Source: Anisus vortex (Eukaryota > Mollusca > Gastropoda > Planorbidae). From it: a DNA stretch of 64,000 nucleotides. Location of the stretch: the NCBI GenBank assembly GCA_949126835.1, contig OX421503.1, forward strand, positions 5,481,457 through 5,545,456, in the 5' to 3' direction. A program made the position numbers and the translations under genes. Position 1 is the stretch's first letter; each line of letters opens with the position of its first letter. Below are positions 12,001 to 26,300 of the stretch, piece by piece. The notes beneath the pieces are model-generated. The model did not search any database, was not told the origin of the DNA, and saw only the letters and a list, made by a program, of their open reading frames with translations.

Positions 12001-15000
12001 TTCTAGTGTCGTATTTTAATTGATTTTTTGTTTTTAATTATCTTTTTTAATTTTCTATTTGATAAAAACTGACTGATATTTAGTTTACTTCAAACAACTT
12101 CAATTCTTTAAACAAGCCATCATAATTAATTGTCGTAATAATAAATGGATAGCCAGTCTGAGAGATAGAAGAATGAAAATATTAATACCCTTCAGTATAT
12201 ACCTGGAGATAAGCAAGCTATATGTAATATACAGTCAATAGTTGGCATTTATTTCTTGCTGTTACAGGTGCAGCTGATAGTCAATTGAGTCTAAATGGAA
12301 AACGACTAAACAAAAATGACACAATATTGAATTTTACTCCCGAAGAAGGCGAAGAATACCTTCAATTGTGTTGTGAGAGCGTCGTGGTACCATGTTATGC
12401 AATAATCACACCCCCTGACGGTCCACCTATTATCGAAACAACGTGTGCCAGGTACCAAAGATTGAGGGCGACAACTTACAAACTGGGATATGTTATTTGT
12501 GGAGTTCAGGACTATAAGGAGCACATCACTCTACATGTTTACGCTATGCAGCCTCGTGATAGTGGTGTTGTATCAGAAGGTTTGTAAAACTTTTGGTTTC
12601 TGTTTAATTCGTTAAAAAATAATTTTAAAAGACTAAATAATACGATAAAGTGTCTTGAAAGCTGTAAGATAAACATCGAAATCGATATATCAAATGTATT
12701 TTTAATACCAAAAGATGGAGATGAAATCAAAAGCCAGGCATAATCATTTGCCTATCCTTATATATAATAAGTTTACTTAAAATACGAGTTTTGGTTATAA
12801 TATAGTTTAGATTTATTATTGTTTAATACACTATTTACTTATCATTAAACTGTAACTGAGAGATCTTCATAACATGTAGTAACACAACTCAATAAACTTG
12901 ATAAGACTTCACTTGAGGATAATAACTTTAATCAACGTATTGTATATCACCATCACTTCCACACTTCGTTACTACTACCATATCAAGACCAAGAACATCA
13001 CTCTTCCACGGCCTAACATACACTGACTTTGTTTACCATCTCTCTCTCCCAAGTAAACATTACATGACGTCAAACACACATTTCCTAGTTACTCCTTAAT
13101 CGCACCTATTGCACAAACTTATTCCTTATAACTTCACACCAAGTCATGCATCACTTACAAAACCAAAGGCTATAATAAGATTGACCTTATGCTCTCATTT
13201 TAGAGCTTTTATGTTTGTTCTTTTTATCCGTGCGCAACCAATAACGCAGTTTTAAATGACTTCTACTCTCTTACGTTTGCATTAAAGGTCTCCGATGTAT
13301 ACATTTTAATTTTAGTTTTTCATTGAGAAAATCATAGCGATTAAATCAAATGGAAGTGTACAATCCAAAGGGGAATCTGCAATCCCGAAAAAAAGTCTTT
13401 CGATTAATCAAATAGAAGAAATATCGAAGCAAGCGTCTTATCTTATTATAGTTTTTTGATTAAACAAAAGATTCAAGAATGTGTCTACTTGATGTTTATA
13501 TCTCTCTCTTATTCTTTATCTCTCCCAGTGGAGCATAATGTAGCAACAAATAGTTCTGTAATATAGCCCTATCATCGGCAAGCCAACTGATCTCCTGCAA
13601 TGTTCTCTTGATTCCTTTCGCTTTCTCATCTATGGTTCTGCTTCAAGTTCCTAGAGGAGTCTTCCCCTCTTCTTTTTTTTTTCACGATAGTGTCCATTTC
13701 AAGACGATGCTATTCAATTAAAGAACGTGGCCTAATCATCTTCATCCTCATTTCTTTAATTCTTCAGTGTTAGTACAGATCTACCTAAGCGTCAAAACTT
13801 TAATGCAATATGGATTTGTGTTAATGGACAAGTATTAATGAGGCGTGAACTTTTGAACCCAAATGTTCGTGAACTTCCTGTTCTATTTTTAAACTAATAA
13901 CAAAAAAGCATGCTTTTGCTGGTGTTTGACAATTGATTTCAACCTCGACGGACAGTTCTAGTCTTTTAGAATTATACAAAGGATACAATATTAGTTATGA
14001 GGAATCCGTTTTTAACACCAAAAGTGAACAGGCGATAATTAATACACAAGTGTTAGTCGCGTGACGTTAAATTTTTATTTGTTTACAAAATAAATGAGTC
14101 AAGAGTTGCGTTTTCTTGGTTATTGAAAAACAAAATGCGTAAATTCATAAAAACGAATAACAAAAATTCTTTTGTTAAAGCAAAAAGTTTGATATTTTAA
14201 AAAGGTGATTATCCCCTTCTGTCTTTCACAATTCATTGTTTTGCTTTGTAAACATCTATTGGAAATAAAATAAATTTTAATCCCCAACAAATTTGAGTAC
14301 AACCAGTAAAGTAGCACACAGACATTGTTTCGAATAAAATGATCGAATAAAAACGGAAATGTTTTTGCACGTGACCTTTTATGCATGCATACACGTTAAG
14401 ACTTGTCCATGGGTGGGAAATATCATCACATTAGTATGGACTATCTAATTCATATCTAACTCTTTTGGATTAATTTACGAACTCTTATGTTCCACTATTA
14501 GTGAGAATCTTTGAAAAGAATCATCAGTCAACCCCGAAATACAATAGCTGACTCCTAAATGATACTTTTTCTTGCATGATAAATGGTATGATAGTGTGCG
14601 CGAATGTCTATTGTGCTTGAGTACAAATGGTTCTTTAATATTGTCTTAAGTAACGGTATGCTGAAAGACGGAATTTATGTAATGAAGTCAAATTTCCTAT
14701 TATTTGTATCAATTAATTAATCTTATCTTATCTTATCATATAGATTGTATTCCGCATAGATCAAAAAAACATTTATCATTGTTTAATGGTTATTAATAAT
14801 AATTTTTTCAATCCGCATTATTTTTTTTTCTCTTTAGTTTCAAGCCTCCCTTCTGAAGACATTGCTAAAATGGTTTTAGGTGGCCTGTTGGTCACTTTCT
14901 TAATTGCTTTTGGTATAGGTTTTTGTTTCAAGAAGTGTGTTCGTAAAAAAGGTATGTCGCTGAACGCTATTATGTACCGTTGTATTAAACTCTGTTTTAA

Positions 15001-18000
15001 TATAGTTAGGCCTATATTGTTGTTATAATCGTTAGTCCATGGGTCGGCAATCTATTGATTATATTGTGCCAGAATCGGATTTCTAATTCACTTAGCGTGC
15101 CAACAGCCTAAAAGTCATCCTGCTCTAACACTAACTTTTTGGTAGAAGAGACTTTTATGGCCTTTTCGCGCGCCATTGAAAATCGCTATGCGTGCCAAGG
15201 TTGCTGATCCCTGAATTAGATTTTATGTTAATTGCAAATGTGTGTTCTATTAATATTAATATACATATGTATGCATAAAGAAAGCTAATGTCAATGACGA
15301 AACATAAAACCTTTGAAGTCTCTATATGTTTTGAATTCATCTCGCAATATCCAGTTTATTACCCTGCTGATTTTGCCGGATTAGGCTATAGTATCCATAT
15401 CGTAATGACAAAGTTTTTACGCTTTTTATTGATGAAATAATCCTGTCAAACTCTACTATGTAATGAAAACCATCTCCAAAAAAAATACGAATAGAAAAAA
15501 TAAAGTGTTTAAGGATTGTGAGAAATTGTGTGTGTTTGTGGACTATGTCTATTGTGTTTAAAAATGTACATGTATCTTAGTTCTCACAGGCAATATAGTC
15601 GACTGTGCAATGAAATATCTAAATGGCGATGATAACGCAAAGTAAGTCAGTTTTTGTAAACAGCATTCTTAGTATTTAGAAAAACTTTGTGTTAATTTCT
15701 TCTTTGGTACTTTTCTCTAACCGCATAACACACCTCTGTAATTTCAATCTGAATTTATATGATCCTACAAATCTACCTACATATTCACCAACCCACAGTT
15801 AAACCTGTAGAGCTTTCGTCCTACCTGCCTATCTACTGTCTATCCATCTATGTATTATTCTATCTTATATCTATTTATCATTTATCTATGTATCTATTAT
15901 GCCGTAATCCACTGTTGATAGTGTAGCTACAGTTCGTATTTGCTTCTGTTGATAATAATATCATTTATAAAGTTATAAATGAAAAGCTGTCTAGGAGTTT
16001 CCCCGAGAAGACTTAATGTCTGATTCAGTTCGTTGATAAAAAACAATATTTCCATTGCACGGCTCGATATGTAATTATCAAGATCTTAGGATGTATACAA
16101 AACTCGGACTCTGACTGCCATAGTACACCATACTCCATTCATTCAGTTAACGATGAAATAATTTACAAGTTTTAATGAGGCGTTACCTATTCAAATGGAA
16201 AAACAATCATAAACGTCCGGTGTCATTTCCCGCCATTTCTGTAAACATAAACACAAAAACAACATGCATGTTTTTCACTTTCCTGTCAGCTTTATTTATA
16301 TGCTGACCATAAATATCATGATGCATTTTTTTTGCTAAGCAGTTTATCACTTATTGAAGATAGTGTTGATAACTCTAATAGTACTTCAAGTGAGACTCAG
16401 CCTCAATCAACACAAACGACTGATATACCCATGACGGCTACGTAAGTTTTGGTTTTCAAATTAAAATAATTTTTTTTTAAACTAATATTTAGCAAAATAA
16501 ATCAATATATTCTTAAATTCCTACACGATAGCTTATATACATTAGGGCGTCCCAAAAAAATGAAGTTTTGAAATGTTCATGTCTCACCCAACAGAGTATG
16601 TCTGTATGGTAACAGTAGTTAACCTGCAAAATTTCAGCTCATTTGGACAATGTTTAGAGGTCCCCCAAGAGGTTTAAAGTTCCAGATTTTGGTGTAAAAT
16701 CATTCGCGGTCAAATCTAATACAGCGTTAATGTTGCATTATATGTGAAACTGATATATTAAGTAACAAATTGATGCTTAGTATTGTTTATAATATTAAAT
16801 GAAACAAAATATATAAATCTTGAATGGTTTATATTTTTAAATTTAAGTAAAAAAATATGAAAAACAAAGTTTTATTCACTTTGTCAAGTTAATTCTTGAA
16901 AGAATGTCAATCAGCTTGAAAAATAATAATAAGCAATGCAATTAAGCATTCCTAATATTTATCTTGTACTTTGTACTGTAGGGTAGACAAAAATTTTAAA
17001 AAGTTCTTCAAATTTAAATTTTAGCCAGCTGTTCACGATTACACTCTGCAAAATTTTTCCGATGTTTGTCAACCACTTGGAGCAAAAATTGTTTTTGTTC
17101 TTCGCCCTTGGTGATACTGTCATTGAAATTTTGTATCAATGCTACACCTCGCTCTGCAGAGTCATTGATACAAGCCAGATTCTTTACAAAATCTGCTGCA
17201 ACTTTAAAAGATGGTGTATCTGACCATGCTTCAACAGGAACATCTAGAAAACTGGCATCAATGTTGGATGTTTCAAAAAATGTGGTAGAAGCATGCAAAT
17301 CAACAACACTTTTTGGTAGTGTTTTTATGAGATGCAGTCCACGTTCTGATTGCATTGTCCGAACAAGGCCAGTTTTTTCTTTGTCTGACAAAAGGGTTGA
17401 AAATAACGCAAGCGTCGACAGTTCCGGACTCAAGTACCACGAGTGACGCACCATCATTTTCAATCCAGTCAATCGAAGAACAGCATCATCATATTTGTAT
17501 AAACGCTGTATCAACAAGATATCATTCACAGGTGCATCTGCGGTGAGCCTGCATGAAAACCATGATTGAAGATAAACACCTATGGTAAACCGATGAAAGC
17601 GCTGAATACCTTTTAATTCTCGAGCTGTTAACTGAAAGATGGTTTCGTTGCCTGCAAACAATAGTTCGATTTTCAATGCATAGATTGCTTTCGCCATCCA
17701 CCTTGCCCTATGTAGGGCACCAGGTCTGCCAATGCTGACATCAACCTCCAACCATTTGTGCAGCAAGCAGAAGAAATTCCAAATAATCATCACGTGAATG
17801 ACTGGCCTCAAGTTGACATTTGATAAATTCTTTAATCGAATCGGACACGATTATCAAAGGGGCGGATCTGGCTTCGGGTGTATGGTTTAATTCTGGCCAT
17901 TTTTCCTGAAACCTTAAAAAACAAAATCTCTGGTCCAGTGGATGGTCCAAGACAAACATTGAATGCATCGGAAAGGAGTACTTCCAACATGTGATGACGG

Positions 18001-20273
18001 CATGCCATCCATAATAGATTACGTCCCAGGGCTACTTCTAACAGAGTGCAAGCTCCATTGAGTCTTCCAGTATTGGAAGCCGTAGTGTCGAAGCACATGC
18101 CGATGACCATAGATTCGCACATCCACGATTTGATATGTTCATAGACTGCATCAGCAGCTGCCCGTCCTGACCCGGACGCTAACTTGGGAACACCAAGAAG
18201 CTTTGTAGTGCCATTGACAAGTGATGAGAGCAGGACAGGTAATCGATCGACGTTGTTGGTAACCTCTCCAGTAACATCGGACAATAGCTTACCATCCCAA
18301 TGAACAATTGATTTTGAGGGAATATAGTCTTCTTTTATACGTGCTGCAGCTTGTTGACGACGAAGCTTGCCATGACGATGCATGTGCTCTTGGGAAATAC
18401 TGTGTCAGATGTCAGAACACCAGCTTCGTTGAATGCGGATGCAAGTATCATTGTAGATTTTCTAATGCTGGTGTTCGTTCTGTCCAGCACTGCAGCAACT
18501 TTTGGTGATATGATGCTTCGTCTGCGATGTCGTGTTGCAGAATTTGTTTTGCTTGAGGATGCTGATTGGATGACAAATTCTTCATCAGGTTCTGCATCGT
18601 CACTGGAATCCCGACAAATGGATAATGTCATTGAATGTGTGTCTGTGTCACTGTCGGAACCACCTACATCCAGTTGCTGTTCTATGTCTACTGCTGACTC
18701 TACACTTGAACCTGATGGTAACCCATGGTGATGGCACTGTGATGTAGCATCTTTTGCTGCATCACCAACATCCCTGATAAATTGTTTCTGACGCTCAGCA
18801 ACTCGTTTTTCTTTAGCAGCAAGCTTTTTGTCCACAGATCCAATTGATCCTGTTCTTGATTCTCGTTGCAACTTCAAAAACTGCCTGTCTTCATCATTTT
18901 TTATCAGCTGTTCAGAGTTGGCATGGCTAATGTCAAAAAGATTACTCAACTTCTCGGTGTATTCTTTTTGGTTCATTTGATCGGTTGAGTTGTTACGCTT
19001 ACGGTGCTTCATCAAACGAACTTGTTCTGCATACAGATCTTTGATCTTCTGTAGGATGTGCTGCTCTTGTCGTACAGGCAGTCGTGATTTCACCCAGAAG
19101 GGCAACTGTTGATCATGTACTTGCTGTGCAGCTGTATTGATGTTTAGCTTCTGTTGACGGTGATAATATACAAAATTTTTCATGACATTGAGGCCCGAAG
19201 GGAGGCGAGCACCTGATATAGTTTCTAGCCTGACAATTTAGCATGCTTAGTTTAAAACAATCAAATCTTAAAAAAATATGCACAAGTTTTGCACATTAGG
19301 TATTTTTTTTGTTTTCTCGCATTTATTACATTTTCTAATTAAGAATCACACAATTTCAACTCTAGTTAATGGTAGCAATGAGGTAAATATAAGTATATTT
19401 AAACTTCATTTCATTCATATATGGCATGCAAAAACTGCAAGTTATTTAAGCCACGATTCGTCTGGATTTTTATGTTGGCATAATACTGGAATTTTAAAAG
19501 CTCTTGGGGGACCTCTAAATGTTGTTCAAATGAGCTACAACTTCACCAATTCACTCATGGTACCCAAGAGACACATTTCAGGGGGTGAGACACCAAAGAT
19601 TAAAAGAAAATTTTTTTTCGAGCATTTTTGGGACACCCTAATATACATATTATGTGATTTATAATGACATAATATGTCACAATGTTTTTCAAATATTAAA
19701 ACTCAATCGGCACCTTTAGTATAAAATTTGTAACCGTCTACTAACATTTCAAATTAAAGAAAACATCCTCAAAGAAATCGTTATTAAGGGAATACATAGA
19801 CATTTTCGTAGCCGTTCTGTATTGTACGCACCTGTCACCTAACGTTGGTATAATTATTTTTTCCCTCTTTGAGTTTTCTTTACTAAGTTGAAAACCCGTT
19901 TAAAAAATCAAAGACTATAATAAGATGAACCGCTTGCTTTAATATTTCTGATATTTGATGACTCGAATGACTTATTTTGAAAATTACCAATTACCGTTTT
20001 GTTACGTCCACAATCCCTTATGTAGATATCGTTGATAATTCTCGTTGGTCCTAGGGTATACTTTAGTTATTATTTTTTATGTCTCAGTAAAACACGAACT
20101 CTACTTATGGTCCTGGGCACAAACTCAGGATTTGCGTTCTAACAGTTCCTTTCCTTAACGTTACATCGAGTAGTAAACAAATATTATAGTATTGTAAACA
20201 AAACAATAGAATAGTAACTTGACGAGGAAGCTTCAATGTAAATGTTGTTGATAATTTAATTCAGGTGATATGT

Positions 20274-20316
<43 letters not shown>

Positions 20317-23300
20317 ATGAAGATTATGTACAGTTAGAATAACACAGTGCAAACACAAGCGTCCACAAAAGAAATTATCTCGAAACTCACTGCCTTTCAG
20401 ACAAACAAATCATTAAATACTATTAAAGTTGTGCGGGGGACAGACCTATTACTAGGAGGGGTGAAAATAATGGTATCATTACAAAACTCCTAATAAAAAT
20501 GATAGGAACTCCCCCATGCAGAAATAATCAACCATTCCTAGCCACTCCGAGAATGTGAGGTCAACACGGAATACCAAAATTAACAAGAATATTTCGCCTT
20601 CGTACTAAAAGGCAAGGAAATAGAAAAATAAGCCCCGCCCACAAAATCTTGTGTAGGGAGAAAAAAGAGCATTGTGTGTTCCAATACTTGGAAACCACTA
20701 ATATATGATACGCCCCCACCCAACGAAAGAAATAATGTACCATAATTACCATGGTAATACCCAACATGGTACATATTTTGTATCTAACACTATCGTGTTA
20801 ACAACCATCAATCAATGGAAGATCATAAGACAATTTTAGCAAAACATGGCTCAGTGACACAATTAAATTTAAAAAAAAAACATCGTTACCCAATGGTAAA
20901 TGTGATTATAACGTGATGGACACATATTTCCCCGTTAACATTACAATTAACTAATGTCTCAACAAGTACAAATATATCCAAAATATTCTAGCCATTCCTA
21001 CTTTAACTATGTTTAGTTGTGGATTTCCACCAAAAAATTAGCAAAAAGTTTTAATCTATTTAAACAAATATAACATTGCTCAAACTCTGGCAATTTTCAA
21101 CAGTTTACCTCCAATATAGTTAAAAAAAATTAATTCATCACTCGAATCAAACTATAGGTTACTTCCCCTTTAAAATACAGTGTCAACTTGACATTAACTA
21201 ATATCTATTACAGGGTAGGTCAGGGTTCATTCTTAAGGTGATTATTACTTCCCATTTTCTCAAATATGAGGAAAGATACGCTCTAGTAACAATTACTGTA
21301 GCAATCTAAATATTAAAATGTAATCTACCATTAAGCGTTTTTTGGCAAATTTAATAGTTTAATATAAAAGATTGTTCAGGGTTGAATGAGTGCACACCTT
21401 TAGGTACCTTTATTTCCCTCCATTCCCGGATATATGGCATATATAACAACTTTAATACAACATAGTGAGAGTATCCACTAGTTTTTCCCATTCTATTACC
21501 AAGATATAACAATTTAACAATAGATTTCCAATATTATCTATAAATTTATACCAATTGCTATTCTATCTTTCTAAGAAAAAAATAGTTCATATTATTACTT
21601 AGTTTTTATTCATTAACTAAAATAAAAAAAAGATAACAAATTAATTAGCTCAAAGTTTCCCAACTTAATTGCATGCAATGACAATTATTTTCATCCATCC
21701 ATATCAAGTAAATACATGCAAATATATATTTATTGCGAAATGCATTGAAATGGAATTTCGTTTCCATAATAAAATGAATAAAATGAATTTAAAATATCTC
21801 AGAACATCAATAAGAAAAATATAATACCTTTATCTAGTGCATGATTATAAAAATGATTAATACTTTCAGAAGACTTGACTTCTGTCAGATACAAGTATTC
21901 TATAGGTATTCCATAATCAAAATTCAAACGAATGATAGGTTATCATGACACATTCTTAATGAATAAGTGAGATGATCTGAAAAAGAAGCATTGGGTTATT
22001 CAGTCAATCATGTAGTACCCGAGATAGAGTATCAACTATGACGTTGTCTCTATTTTGTCGATGATACGGGGAATGGGATACCAGTCGGTCTCTGTCAAAT
22101 TACTTAATTTCCCGAAGTCTCTATAAAACCGCAGTGTTTGGTCGGCTTTCGATACCAGCAGACAGGGTGAAGACCATTCGCTATCACATTCTTCTCCTAT
22201 GTCATTTTCTAACATGTACTTTACCTCTGCCCTAATATGCTCAGGTCTGATAGGGTCTGATAGGGTCAACTCTATATGGATGTTGCTTAATAGACCTGGC
22301 ACCCTCGGTTAATACTAAATCGATTTCTGTTTAAACTTTTGAACACAAAGCATAGCCACGCCTACTCGAAATGTTTCTAGGCCTTGGAACTTGTCAAATT
22401 TGCTATTAAAATAACTTTTATTGCTAATTATTTTTTTTTTTCATCAGATAATAACTTTAAATCATTTAAATCTGATTTTGAGGACTTTCGGTTTATTTAC
22501 TAATAAAAAGAATTCAACATTCGTGGTTAGGCCTAGCCCTATGTAAACTATATGGAAATGTATAGGATCGGCGTTTTCCGGCTGATACTAACATTACAAA
22601 AATGCGCATAACTCAGTAACTATATGGGATATTTTCAAAATTCAAAATGCATTCTGATCTGGAATAGATATACCTTTAGTATTTTTTAAGCCGAATAGGA
22701 TATCTGCTACGCATTCCTTATAAAAATCTATTAAGATCGATTTTTTTTGCTCCTTTTTTTTAAACAAAAAGTTTGATCTCTAAAAATTACTAATAAAGAT
22801 TTAAAAAGTATTCTAATATTTTTTTAACTACTACTTATCATTATTCCCTGTTTAATTTCCTTTAATTTGATATGAATTACAAATATCTTGCTAAACAAAT
22901 ACCTTTAAAAATTTATGGATAAATAAGGACACCCTAAAAAATTTCTAGCGGTCTAAAAATGGTCTGGCACAAACGCTGTAAACCCCCGGCACAGAATTCG
23001 TTAAATAAAGTTGTATCTAATAATGTGAATCTAAGTGCTATAGAAGCTGTTTACTATATTATTACTAGCCCAACTAACTTAGTATTAATATTATTTTTTT
23101 TATATATATTTAATGATTGATGATGTATTTACATTGTGCAGTCATAATTTTCTTTGTTACATTTATAGAAGTCCCAAAGAACGCAGGGCGGCTCAGTTTG
23201 AAGCTGAATGTCTGCCAAGGTAAGTAACTAAACATGTTTCTATTCAAAATATATTATGATGTTGTTTTCATTGTTTTTCAATTGAATAGGTATACTTTGA

Positions 23301-26300
23301 TTTGTTTTTTCTAACCGTAGGACCCGAAAATATTCAGTGGCGCAAGACGATAAATTTAATCTGTAAGCTAAATGAACTATAATAACTTGTTTAAGACTTT
23401 TTTAGAATGTCATTGCTATTGTCGTTTTTATGAGCGCACTGAGCATGCTTTGCATTAGCATGGAGTAAGGCGCTTTACAAACGACCTTATTATTATTATA
23501 AGTGCATTACTATTGAGGGCCCGCTAATGAGGATATTATGTCCCAGACATACTCATTAGTCCTGTTTTCTAGGTAGGATATTTATATGATTTGTATCATG
23601 CTTTTTTCTTTCGATTGCCTGCAACTTGTTTTCAATGGTTGCTAGCAATGTCTCACATCCGTACAGAACAGTGGTTTTCACAGGGGCTCTCTAAAGCCTG
23701 AGCTTTGTTATGAGACTAATGCTTAGGCTGGACAAGATTATATTTAGTCTAGCCATTCCTGACACAATCTTGGCTCGAATTTCTGAATCGCAGCTTCTTA
23801 TGCCCCAGTTTTATCAGCAAGCTTGTTTTTAGCTCTTGAAGTTCTTTGTTGCTCTCGGCCAACAGGACGAAAACATCAGAAAGTCTTATATTACATAGGA
23901 GTCTTCCAACAATGGAACGAAACCTGCAATACAATGTAACATTGACGGACTCCAATTGGCATCTTAAAGAAGTCCCCTATACACCCATTGAGTTTAACTG
24001 TACTGCTCGCCTTGTTGTAGAGTGCTTCGATCGTTTGTACCAGCTTTTCTTTAATGGTGTAGCTCATCATCACTTGCAATAGTGCCATACACGACCAACT
24101 GCTTTACTGAAGTCCCTGAAGTTATGATGGAGTTTGCGTTGGTGTTATATGTATTTTTCCATGAGCAAGCTACAGTTGAAAATATAATGCTCAATTGTGC
24201 GTCTGTATGGTCTGAAACCTTCCTTTTCTTTTGCTTGTAATTCCTACGCCATATTTATAATTTTATAATTTAAATCTAAATTCTTTAGGACATCAGTTAT
24301 TTACTATATTATGACTACCCCAACTAACTTAGAATTGACTGTTTTAAATATTGTATGTGCTTGACCATGATAATGGTCAAGGCTGTATTAAAGTGTTCAG
24401 TCTTACTTTTCTATGTTGATTTTTTATAGAGGCCCCAAAGAACGCAAGGGCGTAGAGTTCGAAGCTGTATATATGCTAAGGTAATTAACTAAACATAATA
24501 TTTTTATTTAAATTAGTTAGGTGTACATTTTTAGTTTTTCTATCGAATAGATATAACTTGATTTTTCTTTCATATAACATTGTTACGACCACAGTCCCCT
24601 TGTGGTCAGAGCCGTGTAAATGTTGTTGATAATTCTCGTTCGTCCTACGGTAGACTTTGGTTATTATTACTTATATTTCAGTATTACACGAACTCAACTT
24701 ATTGTCCTGGGCACAAACTTAGGATTTACGTTCTAACAGTTCTTTTCCTTGACGTTGTAGTTGTAAAAAAATATATTATCGTATTGTAAACTATGAAATA
24801 AAATTAGTAACTTGACGAGGAAGCTTCAGTGTAGGCCTAAATGTTGTTGATAATTTAATTCAGGTGATATGTGCAAATATATACAATATGAAGATTATGT
24901 ACAGTTAGATTAAAATAGTGTAAACACAAACGTCTATAACAGACTCAAAAGAAATTATCTCAAAACTGACTGCCTTGAAGACAAACGAATCATTAAATAC
25001 TAGCAGAGTGGTCCGGGTAACAGACCTATTACTGGTAGGGGTGAAAATAATGGTATCATTTACAAAATCCATAATAAAAACAATAGTTCTAATATAAAGT
25101 CCCCTGTACGAGAAATAATAAACTATTCTTAACCACTCCGAGAATTTGAGGTCGGCCAAGAGTGGATTCTTAAAATAGTCTAAGCTAAGTACCGCCCACA
25201 AAACACGCGTTAAGAGAGAGCTGGGCGCTATTAATACATGACAACATATAAACATTCATTTAAACGAATACTTTAAATATTATCAAATTTGTTTATATCT
25301 ATTTTGAAAAAAATGTCTTTTTTTTTCATTGTTATCATTTGACATATTTTCTTCATTACAGTAGCGATGCACAGTCGAGTTGGCTAAGTGAAGACTATGC
25401 TGTACAATACGCACATTTTACTAAATAAGCCGACTCGATGTTAAATACATTTTTATTTAAATCCTGAAATACGGTTGTATTTATTGAACAATATGTGTAT
25501 GAAATTAATTGATATGTATTACTTTTTTTTTAAAGATATTCTCTGGAGTAGCTTGCTATTTGTTTAGTCGGATATTCTTTTTTAAAGTTTTGAGTTTAAA
25601 ACAGTGTTTCTTACAACATTATTTTTGTACATGTATTTTACTCATTTAACCTTAACGGTCGTTGTGCCTTCCATTAGTCCTTTTAGTGGGCTTGATAGAC
25701 TTAGCGACACCCATCTCCACTCTAGGTCAGCGGTCGATATTTTAATTCTTTTTTCGGTCGTTTTATAAATTCTTAATTCTATCTATGTTGATATAGTATT
25801 AATAACGTTGTACCTAATATTGTAAACTATGTGTTTATTACAGTGTAGAGGAAGAAGAAAGGAACGAGTACATAATGGAAGCAGCAAGGGACACCAAGTA
25901 AGTTATTTTAATGTTAAACGCTTTTATTTTGGGCCTGAGTTTAATTTATTTTATAGTTAGTTAATTGAAACATTGATAAATAAAACTCTGAATGGTGGTC
26001 ATTACACATCTTTAGTAATAATAAAACAAATACAAGATGTATAGCGTGTTAAAACTATTACAACCGTATACTGTCAGAAAATGTTGCCAACTTCAAAGAA
26101 CTAGAGAAATGTCGTTAAAGAAGTTCCAGCAATACGGCCATTTAAATATTTTTAGAGTCAAATACGATTAAGAAGACAAAGAGAAGATGAGTTGACTGTC
26201 TCTTTGTAAAACTAGGATTGCTAAACAACATTTAAAAACACGCAAGCTTTTTTGTGAACGCTGCTTTACTGCCACCGGGAAAGGATACTTTGCCCCCACA

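Larger units (their letters stand above)
20000..22385 (-). mobile_element. Truncated copy of the second Gmr1-like family (3' LTR plus 3' half)
   Basis: On the minus strand: a pol 3' fragment, a 1.3 kb AT-rich 3' region, then an LTR. The LTR spans 20000 to about 20710 (starts TGTTACGTCCACAATCC on +) and has gained a TA microsatellite at about 20279-20312. The body parallels 27521-29100 at moderate divergence and stops around 22385, so the 5' end is missing. It is older than the 26450-33760 insertion. Confidence 0.8.

Noticed and set aside
18351..18731. 126-codon + strand frame within the hAT-like element
   Set aside because: Shadow of the minus-strand transposase; Ser-rich antisense translation.
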